A stretch of 10,214 nt of DNA, taken from positions 1 through 10,214 of the forward strand of contig PXTR01000096.1 in NCBI GenBank assembly GCA_003023245.1, read 5' to 3'. Position 1 is the stretch's first letter. Every line of letters starts with the position of its first letter. Below are positions 1-7,196 of the stretch, piece after piece. Both the position numbers and the translations under genes were made by a program. The notes beneath the pieces are model-generated. The model had not been told where the DNA came from and made no database searches. It was given only the letters and a program-made list of their open reading frames with translations. Source of the DNA: Bacteroidetes bacterium QS_8_68_15. Its GTDB lineage: Bacteria > Bacteroidota > Rhodothermia > Rhodothermales > Salinibacteraceae.

Positions 1-1
1 C

Positions 2-1287
2 GAAGACGACCGCGCGCCGGCGCTCTACCCGCTCACGCGCACCCGCGCGACGTACGATCTGCGCCTGGGGCGGCGCACCCTCCTGCAAACCACGCGCGAC
101 GCCTTTCCCGAAAGCACGGCGACGCTGCTGCACGCGCGCCCGCTGCTCCGCGCCGTGACCGCCGCGGAAAACGACCTCGGCACGCCCGAGCACCTGCCCG
201 ACGGCGCAGACGTGCTCTTCGTCAACGGGCGCTTCGTCGCCGAGGCGGGCGACGCGCTCGACGCCCTCCGCGAGGGCGTCCGGGCCGGCGAGCCGCGCGC
301 GTTTCTCGCCGATGAAGGCGAGACACCGACGCTCGCCGCCGCGTTCGTGCCCGCCGAGGCCGCCGCCGACCTGCCACCCGGTTCCCTCGCGCAGCCCGCG
401 CTGACGCCGGCGGCCTTCGCCGATCTGCCCGAAACGACGCTGCCGGAGGCGCCGCTCGTCAGCGGCCTGCCCGACCTGCTCGACGCGCTCGAACCGGCGC
501 TCCGGCGCGACTTCGCCGCGCACGCCGGCGGGCCAGACGAGCGCGGCGCTGACGGCGCGGATCCCCCAGACGGCGCGCGGCTGGTGGCGAGTGAGCGCGT
601 CTATGTCGCCCTCGGCGCCACGGTGCGTCCCGGCGCGGTCGTGAGCGGGGCGGACGGGCCCGTCTTTATCGGCGAAGGCGCCACGGTCATGGAAAACGCG
701 GTGGTGCGCGGGCCGGCGTACGTCGGGCCGGAGTGCGAGGTCAAGCCGCAGGCGCACATCGAGGCGAGTGCGCTGGGCTACTATTGCAAGGTCGGCGGGG
801 AGGTGGAAGGAACGGTCTTCCACTCCCTCTCAAACAAGGCGCACGGCGGCTTCGTGGGCGACTCCTACCTGGGCCGCTGGTGCAACCTGGGCGCGGGGAC
901 GATCACCTCGAATCTGAAAAACGACTACGGCGAGGTCAGCGTCTGGAACGGCGCGACCGGCGAGATCGAGGGGAGCGGGCGTCAGTTCGCGGGCCTCGTC
1001 ACGGGCGACCACGCCAAGTGCGGCATCGGCACCTGCTTCAACACCGGCACGGTCGTGGACGTGTTCGCCAACCTGTTCGACCCGGAGGGCTTTCCGCCGC
1101 GCTACGTGCCGCCGTTTTCGTGGGGGTGCCCGCGCGACGGCTTCAGCGAGGACGGCTTTACGCCGTACCGCCTGGAGAAGGCGCTGCGCGTGGCCGAAGC
1201 CGTGATGGGCCGCCGCGAGCGCGCGCTCACCGAGGCGCAGCGCCGCGTGCTGGAGGCGATTGCGGAGGGGGCGCGGCCAACCGCTGA
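2..1287 (+). CDS. Alternative GlmU-like sugar nucleotidyltransferase / acetyltransferase (5' partial, 3' frame problem)
   Basis: Predicted to make UDP-N-acetylglucosamine for cell-envelope sugars, as the Bacteroidota-type GlmU substitute. The reading frame is open from base 2 and begins EDDRAPALYPLTRTRATYDL, which matches the usual family start (Phe-Glu-Asp, then PLTxTRPxxDLR), so only a few codons are missing at the left edge. The first ~195 residues form the NTP-transferase-like part, without a classical LAAGxGTRM motif. Residues ~200-365 form a left-handed beta-helix of hexapeptide repeats, with the family motifs SNKAHGGFVGDSYLGRWCNL, GAGTITSNLKNDYGEV, FAGLVTGDHAKCGIG and FNTGTVVDV, followed by PPRYVPPFSWG. 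Homology fades near base 1258. This frame then has no stop until 2767, straight through hisD. The end given here (TGA 1285-1287) is in the neighbouring frame and assumes one base is missing in the G run at 1267-1271. The family is clear; exact substrate and true 3' end are inferred. Confidence 0.85.
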
Positions 1288-1294
1288 ACGCCGG

Positions 1295-1318
1295 CCGCTT
1301 GAAAAACGCCCCAAGCGG
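1295..1318 (+). terminator. Hairpin just after the GlmU-like gene
   Basis: A 7-bp perfect stem, CCGCTTG (1295-1301) pairing with CAAGCGG (1312-1318), encloses a 10-base loop. It starts eight bases after the TGA at 1285-1287, which fits that stop being the real end of the upstream gene. No T tract follows directly (the nearest T run is about 50 bp on, shortly before hisD), so it may be a weak or factor-assisted terminator, an RNA-stability hairpin, or chance in GC-rich DNA. Confidence 0.35.
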
Positions 1319-1385
1319 AACCGCCGCCGGAGCGCGCGCGGTACAGCGTTCCCCGCTCACGTCACGTTTTTCCGCTCGCCCTTCG

Positions 1386-2681
1386 ATGATCTCGCTCGTC
1401 GACTACGCCGACCGCCGCGAGCGGCTCGGCGCGCTCTTCGACCGTTCCGCCTCGTTCGACGAGGAGGTCGCCGGTGCCGCGCGCGACGTGCTCGCCGAGG
1501 TGCGCAATCGCGGCGACGAAGCGCTTCGGGACCTAAGCGAGCGCTTCGACGACGTGCGCCCCGAGCCGCTGCGGGTGCCGAAGGACGTGCGCGCCGCCGC
1601 CTACGACGAGGCCGACGACGAGCTGCGCGCCGTCATCGAAGAGGCCGCGGGCAACATCCGGCGCTTCCACCGGCGGCAGGTCCCGCAGTCCTGGTTTGCC
1701 GACGAGCCGGGCGGCGTGGTGCTGGGGCAGCGCGTGGCCCCGCTGGCGCGCGCCGGCTGCTACGCGCCCGCCGGCACCGCCGCCTACCCGTCGAGCGTGC
1801 TGATGAACGTCATCCCTGCGCAGGTGGCCGGCGTGAAGGAGGTCGTTCTTTGCAGCCCGCCGAAAGCCGAGCAGGGGGGACGCCCGCACCCGCTCGTCCT
1901 GGCGACGGCGCACCTGCTGGGGGTCGATGCGGTCTACGCCGTCGGCGGGGCGCAGGCCGTCGGCGCGATGGCCTACGGCACCGACCGCGTCGCGGCGGTC
2001 GACAAGATCGTCGGCCCCGGCAACGCCTACGTCGCGGCGGCCAAAAAGCACGTCTTCGGGCGCGTGGACATCGACTCGATTGCCGGGCCGAGCGAAGTGG
2101 CCGTCCTCGCGGACGCGGACGCCGATGCCACCTACGTCGCCGCCGACCTCTTGGCGCAGGCCGAGCACGATCCGCGCGCCTCCGTCGTGCTCGCCACCCC
2201 GTCGCGCGCGCTGGCCGAGGCGGTGCGGAGCGAAATCGAAACGCAGATCGCGGACCTGGGTCGCCGCGCCACCGTCGAGCAGGCGCTTGCGGACTTCGGC
2301 GCGCTCGTCGTTACACCGTCGATGGAGGAGGCCGTCGCCCTCGTCGACGAGCTCGCGCCCGAGCACCTCGAAATCCTCACCGCCGACCCGTGGCAGACGA
2401 TGACGCAGGTGCGCCACGCCGGCGCGATCTTTCTGGGCGAGGACGCGCCCGTACCCGTCGGCGACTACTTCGCCGGCCCCAACCACGTCCTGCCCACCGG
2501 CGGCACCGCGCGTCACGCCTCGCCGCTGGGCGTGGAAAGCTTCCTGCGCCGCCAGTCGGTCGTATCCTACTCGAAGGAGCGCCTCCGCGAAACCGGCCCG
2601 CGCATCGCCGCCTTCGCCGAGGCGGAAGACCTCAACGCCCACGCCGCCGCCGTGCGAAAGCGATTGACGAACGGCGGTTGA
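1386..2681 (+). CDS. hisD: Histidinol dehydrogenase
   Basis: Zinc- and NAD-dependent enzyme of the cytoplasm that oxidises L-histidinol to L-histidine in two steps, the end of histidine synthesis. The ATG at 1386 gives 431 residues, the usual family length, beginning MISLVDYADRRERLGALF. An in-frame upstream start at 1260 would add 42 residues with no family likeness. Key residues fall at nearly the same numbers as in the E. coli enzyme: zinc ligands Q258 and H261 (AQAEHDP), D360 (VGDYFAGPNHVLPTGG) and H419 (LNAHAAAV); catalytic E326-H327 (PEHLEI). The signatures AGCYAPAGTAAYPSSVLMN, GPGNAYVAAAKK and IDSIAGPSEVAVLAD are intact. It starts about 100 bp after the GlmU-like gene and has no visible Shine-Dalgarno. 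hisC follows after ~150 bp, a common Bacteroidota his order, but hisG is not next to it here. Confidence 0.97.
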   Translation: MISLVDYADRRERLGALFDRSASFDEEVAGAARDVLAEVRNRGDEALRDLSERFDDVRPEPLRVPKDVRAAAYDEADDELRAVIEEAAGNIRRFHRRQVPQSWFADEPGGVVLGQRVAPLARAGCYAPAGTAAYPSSVLMNVIPAQVAGVKEVVLCSPPKAEQGGRPHPLVLATAHLLGVDAVYAVGGAQAVGAMAYGTDRVAAVDKIVGPGNAYVAAAKKHVFGRVDIDSIAGPSEVAVLADADADATYVAADLLAQAEHDPRASVVLATPSRALAEAVRSEIETQIADLGRRATVEQALADFGALVVTPSMEEAVALVDELAPEHLEILTADPWQTMTQVRHAGAIFLGEDAPVPVGDYFAGPNHVLPTGGTARHASPLGVESFLRRQSVVSYSKERLRETGPRIAAFAEAEDLNAHAAAVRKRLTNGG

Positions 2682-2711
2682 CGGTTGACGATTGGCGAAT
2701 TTCGATTGGCG
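2679..2711. repeat. Degenerate short-word repeat tract after hisD
   Basis: From the hisD stop onward the DNA is built of loosely repeated 7-10-base words: TGACGGTTGACG, ATTGGCGAA, then CGATTGGCGATG. The words GACG/TTGACG and GATTGGCGA each occur twice within about 35 bases. The composition is less GC-rich than the flanking genes. Similar word-like tracts, with different words, occur in the other gaps of this window. No coding function is seen. Confidence 0.5.
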
Positions 2712-2744
2712 ATGCGTCCGCCGGTCGAGAACCCCCGCACACCC

Positions 2745-2815
2745 ACGCTCCCGCGTTGCGAGCGTAGCGAGGGGCCGAAGGTCATGCCCCTGCGGTACAA
2801 GCAATTTCAGATTGC
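2745..2815. other. Three consecutive hairpins between hisD and hisC
   Basis: Three stem-loops lie in a row. At 2745-2765, ACGCTC plus GC (with a two-base CC bulge) pairs with GCGAGCGT around a GTT loop. At 2770-2791, AGGGGC pairs with GCCCCT around 10 bases. At 2801-2815, GCAAT pairs with ATTGC around five bases. None has a T tail. They could act as an intercistronic RNA-processing or stability element, or be a REP-like dispersed repeat. The core GCGAGCGTAGCGAG resembles the GCGAAGCGA words in the gap before bshC. Confidence 0.4.
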
Positions 2816-2840
2816 ACTCCCGCCCCCCTTTTCATGAAAA

Positions 2841-3872
2841 GTGCCACGCCGGACGATGCCGCACCGGACGTCGACCGGCTCATCCCAGAACGAGAGTCCC
2901 TACGACCTGCCGCCGGAGATCAAGGAGGACCTGGCCGAGCGCCTGCGCGAGACGCCCCTCAACCGCTACCCCGCCGAACAGCCCGAGCGTCTGCGCTCTG
3001 CGCTCGCCGAGCGGCTGGACCTGGGGCGCGACGGCGTCCTCATCGGCAATGGCTCCAACGAGCTGACCTACACGCTGGGCCTCGCGCTCATCGAGGCCGG
3101 CGACGCGGTCGTCCTGCCGCGGCCCATGTTTTCGCTTTACGCCAAGGTGGCCCGCATGAGCGGAGCGGAGCTCACCGAGGTGCCCCCGCGCGGCGAGGAC
3201 CTCTCCTTCGACACCGAGGGCCTCGTGGCAGCCATCGAGCGCGACGACCCGGCGCTGGTGGTCGTCACCTCGCCGAACAACCCGACTGGGCGCGCGATGC
3301 CGCTCTCCGAAATCCGGCAAATCGTGGAGGCCGCGCCCGGCTTCGTGGTCGTGGACGAAGCCTACGTCGAGTTCGGTGACGAGGAAAGCGCGCGCACGCT
3401 GATGGGCGAGCACCCCGGGGTCATCGTCGTGCGCACCTTTTCGAAAGCGTACGGGCTGGCGGGGGTGCGGCTGGGGTTTCTGGCGATGCGCCCCGCCCTG
3501 GGCCGCGAGCTGATGAAGGCGCGCCTGCCGTTTATGACGAGCCGGCTTTCCGAAGAAATTGCGCTTGCGATTCTCGACCATGAGGACCTGATGAGCGAGC
3601 GCATCGAGCAGCTTCGCCGGAGCACGGCCGAGCTGCGCGCCGGCCTCCGGGCGATGGCGGGCGTCGAGGTGCTCCCGTCGCAGTCGAACTTCATGCTGTT
3701 CGAGCCGCCCGTCGACGATGCGCCGGCGCTCTTGGAGCACCTGGCCGACGAAGAGCGCGTGCTGGTGCGTGACATGAGCGGCTACCCGTCGCTGGAGGGC
3801 TACCTGCGCGTCTGCGCGGGCACGCCGGAGGAGAACAAGGCGTTTCTGGCTGCGTTGGAACGAGCGCTCTAA
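2841..3872 (+). CDS. hisC: Histidinol-phosphate aminotransferase with truncated N-terminus
   Basis: PLP-dependent class I/II aminotransferase that converts imidazole-acetol phosphate plus glutamate to histidinol phosphate in histidine synthesis. Numbering from the GTG at 2841 (343 residues): PLP-site SPNNPTGR at 144-151, PLP-pyridine aspartate D172 in VVVDEAYVEF, Schiff-base lysine K202 in TFSKAYGLAGVRLGF, and substrate-carboxylate arginine near R323 in YLRVCAGTPEEN. The core from QNESPYDLPPEI onward is complete. The ~35 residues that normally precede this motif (an arm ending in K-L-x-Q-N-E) are missing. The ATG at 2834, in another frame, instead encodes MKSATPDDAAPDVDRLIP, which looks like an authentic family start. 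A deletion with frame change near 2884-2890 would explain both. GTG 2841 or ATG 2856 are the only starts in the core frame. Activity is therefore uncertain. The downstream ATG at 3872 overlaps the stop. Confidence 0.85.
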   Translation: MPRRTMPHRTSTGSSQNESPYDLPPEIKEDLAERLRETPLNRYPAEQPERLRSALAERLDLGRDGVLIGNGSNELTYTLGLALIEAGDAVVLPRPMFSLYAKVARMSGAELTEVPPRGEDLSFDTEGLVAAIERDDPALVVVTSPNNPTGRAMPLSEIRQIVEAAPGFVVVDEAYVEFGDEESARTLMGEHPGVIVVRTFSKAYGLAGVRLGFLAMRPALGRELMKARLPFMTSRLSEEIALAILDHEDLMSERIEQLRRSTAELRAGLRAMAGVEVLPSQSNFMLFEPPVDDAPALLEHLADEERVLVRDMSGYPSLEGYLRVCAGTPEENKAFLAALERAL

Positions 3873-3943
3873 TGAAGATGACGCGGGGAGGAAAGAGTGA
3901 CCCGGGGATGCGGAGCGGTTGCAATACGCCTGCAATGAGTTCC

Positions 3944-4006
3944 CGCCGCGTCGCCCCTCGCCGCGTCTCCGCGTCCCTGTTCGCCTCCCCGCCCCTGCTT
4001 TCCGCG
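3944..4006. repeat. CGCCGCGTC short-word repeat tract before bfn
   Basis: The 9-mer CGCCGCGTC occurs at 3944-3952 and again at 3959-3967 (period 15). It is followed by TCCGCGTC at 3968-3975 and then pyrimidine-rich CTCCCC words up to the start codon. The strand is strongly biased to pyrimidines. The tract is in frame with the nuclease gene and could be translated from the ATG at 3872, but the resulting Arg/Ser/Pro-rich peptide has no family likeness. It is more likely a non-coding, low-complexity repeat. Confidence 0.45.
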
Positions 4007-4615
4007 ATGGACCCAATCCGTGTTGACATCATTGGCCTCTCCACCAGCCCGTCGAGCGGCGGCGCCTATGCGCTCGTCCTCGGCGAAGTGGACGGCAACC
4101 GCCGCCTCCCCATCATCATCGGGGCGTTCGAGGCACAGGCCATCGCCCTGGAGCTGGAAAACATCCAGCCGCCCCGCCCGATGACGCACGACCTCTTGCG
4201 CGACACCTTCGAGCAAGTCGACGTCGAAGTCGACGACATCGTCATCGACGAGCTGCGCGAAGGGACGTTTTTTGCCAAAGTGCGCTACCGCCACGACGGC
4301 GACGAAGCCCAGCTCGACAGCCGCCCCTCCGACGCCGTCGCCCTGGCGGTGCGCGTGGACGCCCCGATCTTCGTGGACAGTGACGTGCTCGAAGAAGCCG
4401 GCATCCCCACCGAAGAAGAAGGCGTCTCGGCCCTGCCCGGCGACCTCGGCGGCGGGGAAGAAGAGGAAATGGAGGAGGAAGAAGTCACCGGCGGCACCGA
4501 GCTGGGGCGCATGAAAAAGAAGCTCCAGAAGGCCATCGACAAAGAGGATTACGAACGCGCCGCCGAACTGCGCGACGAAATCCAGCGTCTCGAAGCAGAG
4601 GAAGAGGAGGGGTAA
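4007..4615 (+). CDS. Bifunctional nuclease family protein with C-terminal UVR motif
   Basis: A 202-residue protein of the bifunctional nuclease (DUF151) family, whose studied plant members degrade DNA and RNA; its bacterial role is poorly known. Residues 1 to ~130 form that domain, with LPIIIGAFEAQAIALELEN and the conserved SRPSDAVALAVR segment. A linker of mostly Glu and Gly follows (about residues 140-165). The C-terminal ~35 residues are a UvrB/UvrC-type UVR helix pair (LQKAIDKEDYERAAELRDEI), the motif that UvrB and UvrC use to contact each other. This architecture is usual in Bacteroidota. The ATG at 4007 was chosen because MDPIRVDIIGLSTSPSSGGA is the family's start. The in-frame ATG at 3872, overlapping the hisC stop, would add 45 low-complexity residues. 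It is probably co-transcribed with the his genes; a link to DNA repair is inference from the UVR motif. Confidence 0.92.
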   Translation: MDPIRVDIIGLSTSPSSGGAYALVLGEVDGNRRLPIIIGAFEAQAIALELENIQPPRPMTHDLLRDTFEQVDVEVDDIVIDELREGTFFAKVRYRHDGDEAQLDSRPSDAVALAVRVDAPIFVDSDVLEEAGIPTEEEGVSALPGDLGGGEEEEMEEEEVTGGTELGRMKKKLQKAIDKEDYERAAELRDEIQRLEAEEEEG

Positions 4616-4634
4616 CGCTTCGGCGTGCATTTTT
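4615..4634 (+). terminator. Candidate intrinsic terminator after the nuclease gene
   Basis: ACGC (4615-4618) pairs with GCGT (4623-4626) around a TTCG tetraloop, a very stable loop in RNA. After GCA, five Ts follow at 4630-4634. The hairpin begins on the last base of the TAA stop. The four-pair stem is short for a strong terminator. An alternative pairing of TCGGC (4620-4624) with GCCGA (4635-4639) would place the T run in the loop. Confidence 0.4.
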
Positions 4635-4950
4635 GCCGAGCTGAATGGCGTTTCAGGTCGACAGACGTCTTCGTGCGTCGTTGGTCGTAGCTCGTGGTTC
4701 GTTGTCAGGCTGCCCGCGTTGCACCGGTTCGGGAAAGGGGGGCCGGGAGGCTGCCGCTTTGCGTTCTTGACCTTTTCTGTAAACGGGTCCACGTCTGTCG
4801 CCAATGAGCCACTCGCGCGAGCGACAAACGAACCAGCGAGCACCCCGCCCGGAGAGCACTTCCACCCCGGAGAGTACTTCTTCCCTCCGGTCAGGGCGCG
4901 CCTTCCAGGGGGGGCGCGAAGCGAGCGGACGAACCACAAACCACGAATCA
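4635..4950. repeat. Long non-coding gap with several short repeat tracts before bshC
   Basis: About 315 bases without a recognisable gene. It contains: (1) a T/G-rich word tract at 4671-4705 (GTCGTTGGTCG, GTGGTTCGTTG); (2) ACGAACCA words at 4828-4835 and 4929-4936, the reverse complement of part of that tract (4694-4702), so the ends of the gap are partly inverted copies; (3) a direct repeat with one mismatch, CCCGGAGAGCACTTC at 4848-4862 and CCCGGAGAGTACTTC at 4866-4880, period 18; (4) a hairpin CGCGCC/GGCGCG at 4897-4918; (5) a 19-bp repeat with two mismatches, GCGAAGCGAGCGGACGAAC at 4916-4934, whose second copy at 4955-4973 runs into bshC. An open frame from ATG 4804 joins bshC, but its peptide is repeat-derived. 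Confidence 0.55.
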
Positions 4951-6636
4951 GTGAGCGAAGCGAACGGACGACCGACGACCCGCCTGCCGTTCTGCCGATT
5001 CGAACGGTCGTTCTCGGCGCTGTTCCAGACGTACTGCGACGACGTTGGCGCGCTCTCCGACTTCTACCCCGGCGACCCGTGGAGCGAAGAGGCCCGCGCC
5101 GCCGCCGCCGCCGAGCGCGCCGCCGCCGGTGAGCACGAGCGCGAACCGGTCGCCGACGCGCTCGAAGCGCAGAACGCCGCCCTGAGCGCCAGCGGCACGC
5201 TCTCCGACGCCACGCGCGCCTCGCTCGGCGCCCTGCGCGACCCGGAGGGCGTGGCCGTCGTGACCGGGCAGCAGGTAGGCCTCTTCGGCGGACCGCTCTA
5301 CACCGTCTACAAGACGCTTACCACCCTCCAGCTGGCCGAACGGCTGCGCGAAGAGACGGGCCGCCCCGTCGCGCCGGTCTTCTGGCTGGCCGGCGAAGAC
5401 CACGACTTCGCCGAGGTCGCCGCGGCGCGCCTGCTGCGCCGCAACGAGCTGGCCGAGGTGCGCCTCCCCGACCCGGATCCGGGCGCAGAGGGGCAGCGCA
5501 ACGTCGGCCCCGTCGGCCGGCTCGCCCCCGAGGACGCTCTCGCCGACGCCCTCGACGCGCTCTCAGGCGTGTTGCCGGCATCGGACTTCAAGCCCGCGCT
5601 GATGGAGACGGTCCGCCGCGCCTACGCGCCTGGGACGCCGCTCCAGACGGCCTTCGCGCGGCTCCTGCGCGCCCTGCTCCCCGACGAGGCGGGCCTCGTC
5701 TTTGCCCACCCCGATCACCGTCGCCTCAAAGCGCAGGCCGCGCCGCTCTTTCGCCGCGAGATCGAAGCGCCTCGCGCCGCCGCTGAGCACGTGGCCGACG
5801 CCGGGCAGCAGCTCGAAGACGCAGGCGGCCACGCACAACTCACGGCGCATCCGGTCAACCTCTTTCTGCTGGAAGAGGAGGGCCGCCTGCCGCTCGATCT
5901 GGCCGATGACGGCACGTTTTCGGTGCGCGGCACCGAACGGTTTTTCACGGAAGGCGAGCTGCTCGACCGGCTCGACGACGAGCCCGAACGGTTCAGCCCC
6001 GGCGTGGTGCTGCGCCCGCTGATGCAGGACCGGCTTCTGCCGACGGCCGCCTACGTGGCCGGCCCCGCCGAGGTTGCCTACCACGGCCAGCTCGGGGGCG
6101 TCTACGAGACGTTTGGCGTCGAGCGCCCGCTCGTCTACCCGCGCGCCAGCGCGACGCTCCTGGAAGGCAAAGTGGAAAAAGTGCTCGACAAGTTCGGCCT
6201 CGACTCCGCCGATCTCGAAGGCGACCCGGAGCGCCTTTTTCAGGACCTCGTTGAGCAAGACATGGAGGTCGATCTCGACGCGCTCTTCGCGGAGGCGCAG
6301 CCGCCGATTCACCAGGCGCTCAACCAGCTCAAGCCGGGCGTCGAAGCGGTCGACGGCACGCTCGGGCCGTCCGTCGAGGCAGCGCGGGCCGAGATCACTG
6401 ATGCGCTCGACGAGCTGAAAAGCAAGACGATGCGTGCCGAGAAGCGCTCCCACGACGAGGTGCGCGCCCAGCTCGAAAAGGCGCGCGCGAACCTGTTCCC
6501 CGACGGCCGCGCGCCGCAGGAGCGTGTCGTGAACGTGCTCTACTTTCTCAACAAGTACGGCGGCGCGGCGCTTCTGGAGGAGCTGCGCGACACGCTGTCG
6601 CTCGACACGCGCGCTCACCAGGTCGTTTCGGTTTGA
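4951..6636 (+). CDS. bshC: Bacillithiol biosynthesis cysteine-adding enzyme BshC
   Basis: Last step of bacillithiol synthesis: ligation of cysteine to glucosaminyl-malate, giving the low-molecular-weight thiol that serves in place of glutathione. Numbering from GTG 4951 (561 residues; family about 540): LPFCRF near 12-17 is the family start; TGQQVGLFGGPLYTVYKT from 105; FWLAGEDHDFAEV with E149-D150-H151-D152; later LRPLMQDRLLPTAAYVAGPA, AYHGQLGGVYETFGVERPL and YPRASATLL; a predicted coiled-coil (LNQLKPG to EKARANL); and the closing QERVVNVLYFLNKYGG. The Rossmann-like core and helical regions all appear intact. The start is unclear: conserved sequence begins near base 4984 with no ATG close by; GTG 4951 is the nearest alternative, and ATG 4804 would add 49 repeat-derived residues. 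No Shine-Dalgarno is seen. bshA and bshB are not in the window. Confidence 0.93.
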   Translation: MSEANGRPTTRLPFCRFERSFSALFQTYCDDVGALSDFYPGDPWSEEARAAAAAERAAAGEHEREPVADALEAQNAALSASGTLSDATRASLGALRDPEGVAVVTGQQVGLFGGPLYTVYKTLTTLQLAERLREETGRPVAPVFWLAGEDHDFAEVAAARLLRRNELAEVRLPDPDPGAEGQRNVGPVGRLAPEDALADALDALSGVLPASDFKPALMETVRRAYAPGTPLQTAFARLLRALLPDEAGLVFAHPDHRRLKAQAAPLFRREIEAPRAAAEHVADAGQQLEDAGGHAQLTAHPVNLFLLEEEGRLPLDLADDGTFSVRGTERFFTEGELLDRLDDEPERFSPGVVLRPLMQDRLLPTAAYVAGPAEVAYHGQLGGVYETFGVERPLVYPRASATLLEGKVEKVLDKFGLDSADLEGDPERLFQDLVEQDMEVDLDALFAEAQPPIHQALNQLKPGVEAVDGTLGPSVEAARAEITDALDELKSKTMRAEKRSHDEVRAQLEKARANLFPDGRAPQERVVNVLYFLNKYGGAALLEELRDTLSLDTRAHQVVSV

Positions 6637-6660
6637 CGCGCTACGTGCAACGCGCGCTCC

Positions 6661-7053
6661 TCAACCGAACAGCCGCCCGTGCTCGACCATGATGCAGCGG
6701 TTGTTGACGTACGGCAGCTCGCCCTCCTCGGCCAGCGCCTCCGCCTCGTCCGATGAGACACCCAGCTGCGTCCACACCGCCGGTTCCACGGCGTCGCGCA
6801 CCATCTCGGCGGTGTGCTCGCGGCGGCGAAAGACGTTCACCACGTCGAGGCGCACGTCTTCGGGGACGCTCTGCACGTCGGGGTAGCACGGCTCGCCGAG
6901 CACGTCGTCGTAGCCGGGATTGATCGGCACCACGCGGTAGCCGTTGTCCTGAAGGTAGCGCGCGATCTTGTGGCTCGTGCGCTCCTCGCGGCCCGAGCAG
7001 CCGACGACGGCGACGGTTTCGGCGTCAGAGAGAATGGCTTTCAGGTCGGGCAT
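6661..7053 (-). CDS. YccU-type CoA-binding domain protein
   Basis: A small cytoplasmic protein (130 residues) made of one Rossmann-like CoA-binding domain, similar to the first domain of succinyl-CoA synthetase alpha and acetyl-CoA synthetase (ADP-forming). Evidence: the nucleotide-binding loop [20 protein letters not shown] (residues 14-33), [16 protein letters not shown] (39-54), [16 protein letters not shown] (70-85), the WTQLGV turn (94-99) and the C-terminal [12 protein letters not shown]. Most relatives have Asp before RC, so NN here is a small departure. The ATG at 7053 is chosen because the domain begins there; the frame stays open to 7266 but the added part is proline/arginine-rich intergenic DNA. 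It converges on bshC with 24 bases between the two stops and diverges from leuS. The biological role of this family is not established. Confidence 0.92.
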   Translation of the reverse strand: MPDLKAILSDAETVAVVGCSGREERTSHKIARYLQDNGYRVVPINPGYDDVLGEPCYPDVQSVPEDVRLDVVNVFRRREHTAEMVRDAVEPAVWTQLGVSSDEAEALAEEGELPYVNNRCIMVEHGRLFG

Positions 7054-7104
7054 GTGAGCGCGGGGCGGGGCGGGGAAGAAAGGAAGCGTGGAGGCGTCCG
7101 TGCG

Positions 7105-7120
7105 GCAACGGTACCGCTGC
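7105..7120. promoter_or_regulatory. 16-bp near-palindrome in the yccU-leuS gap
   Basis: GCAACGGTACCGCTGC reads the same on both strands except for one mismatched pair; its core CGGTACCG is perfect. It lies 52 bp upstream of the yccU start. The 9-mer CCGCTGCGG overlaps its right end (7114-7122) and recurs at 7149-7157. It could be an operator or a hairpin in the yccU leader; in DNA this GC-rich chance is possible. Confidence 0.25.
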
Positions 7121-7196
7121 GGCGGCGGAGGGGTCCGGCGGCGAACTCCCGCTGCGGGGCGGCATAGAAACGTATTCAACCCCCCGACCTCCGTGC

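Noticed and set aside
155..2767. 870-codon open frame as one long protein
   Set aside because: Only the part up to about 1258 resembles a protein family; the rest is an Arg-rich out-of-frame reading of hisD, which is intact with all catalytic residues.
1533..2804. 423-codon open frame on the - strand opposite hisD
   Set aside because: An antisense shadow in GC-rich DNA with no recognisable domain; the + strand gene explains the sequence.
3872..4006. N-terminal extension of the nuclease from the ATG overlapping the hisC stop
   Set aside because: The 45 added residues are translated repeat DNA without family likeness, while the ATG at 4007 matches the family start exactly.
2880..4016. 378-codon open frame on the - strand opposite hisC
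   Set aside because: Composition is Arg/His/Gln-rich as in antisense shadows, no motif is seen, and it overlaps an evident hisC core.
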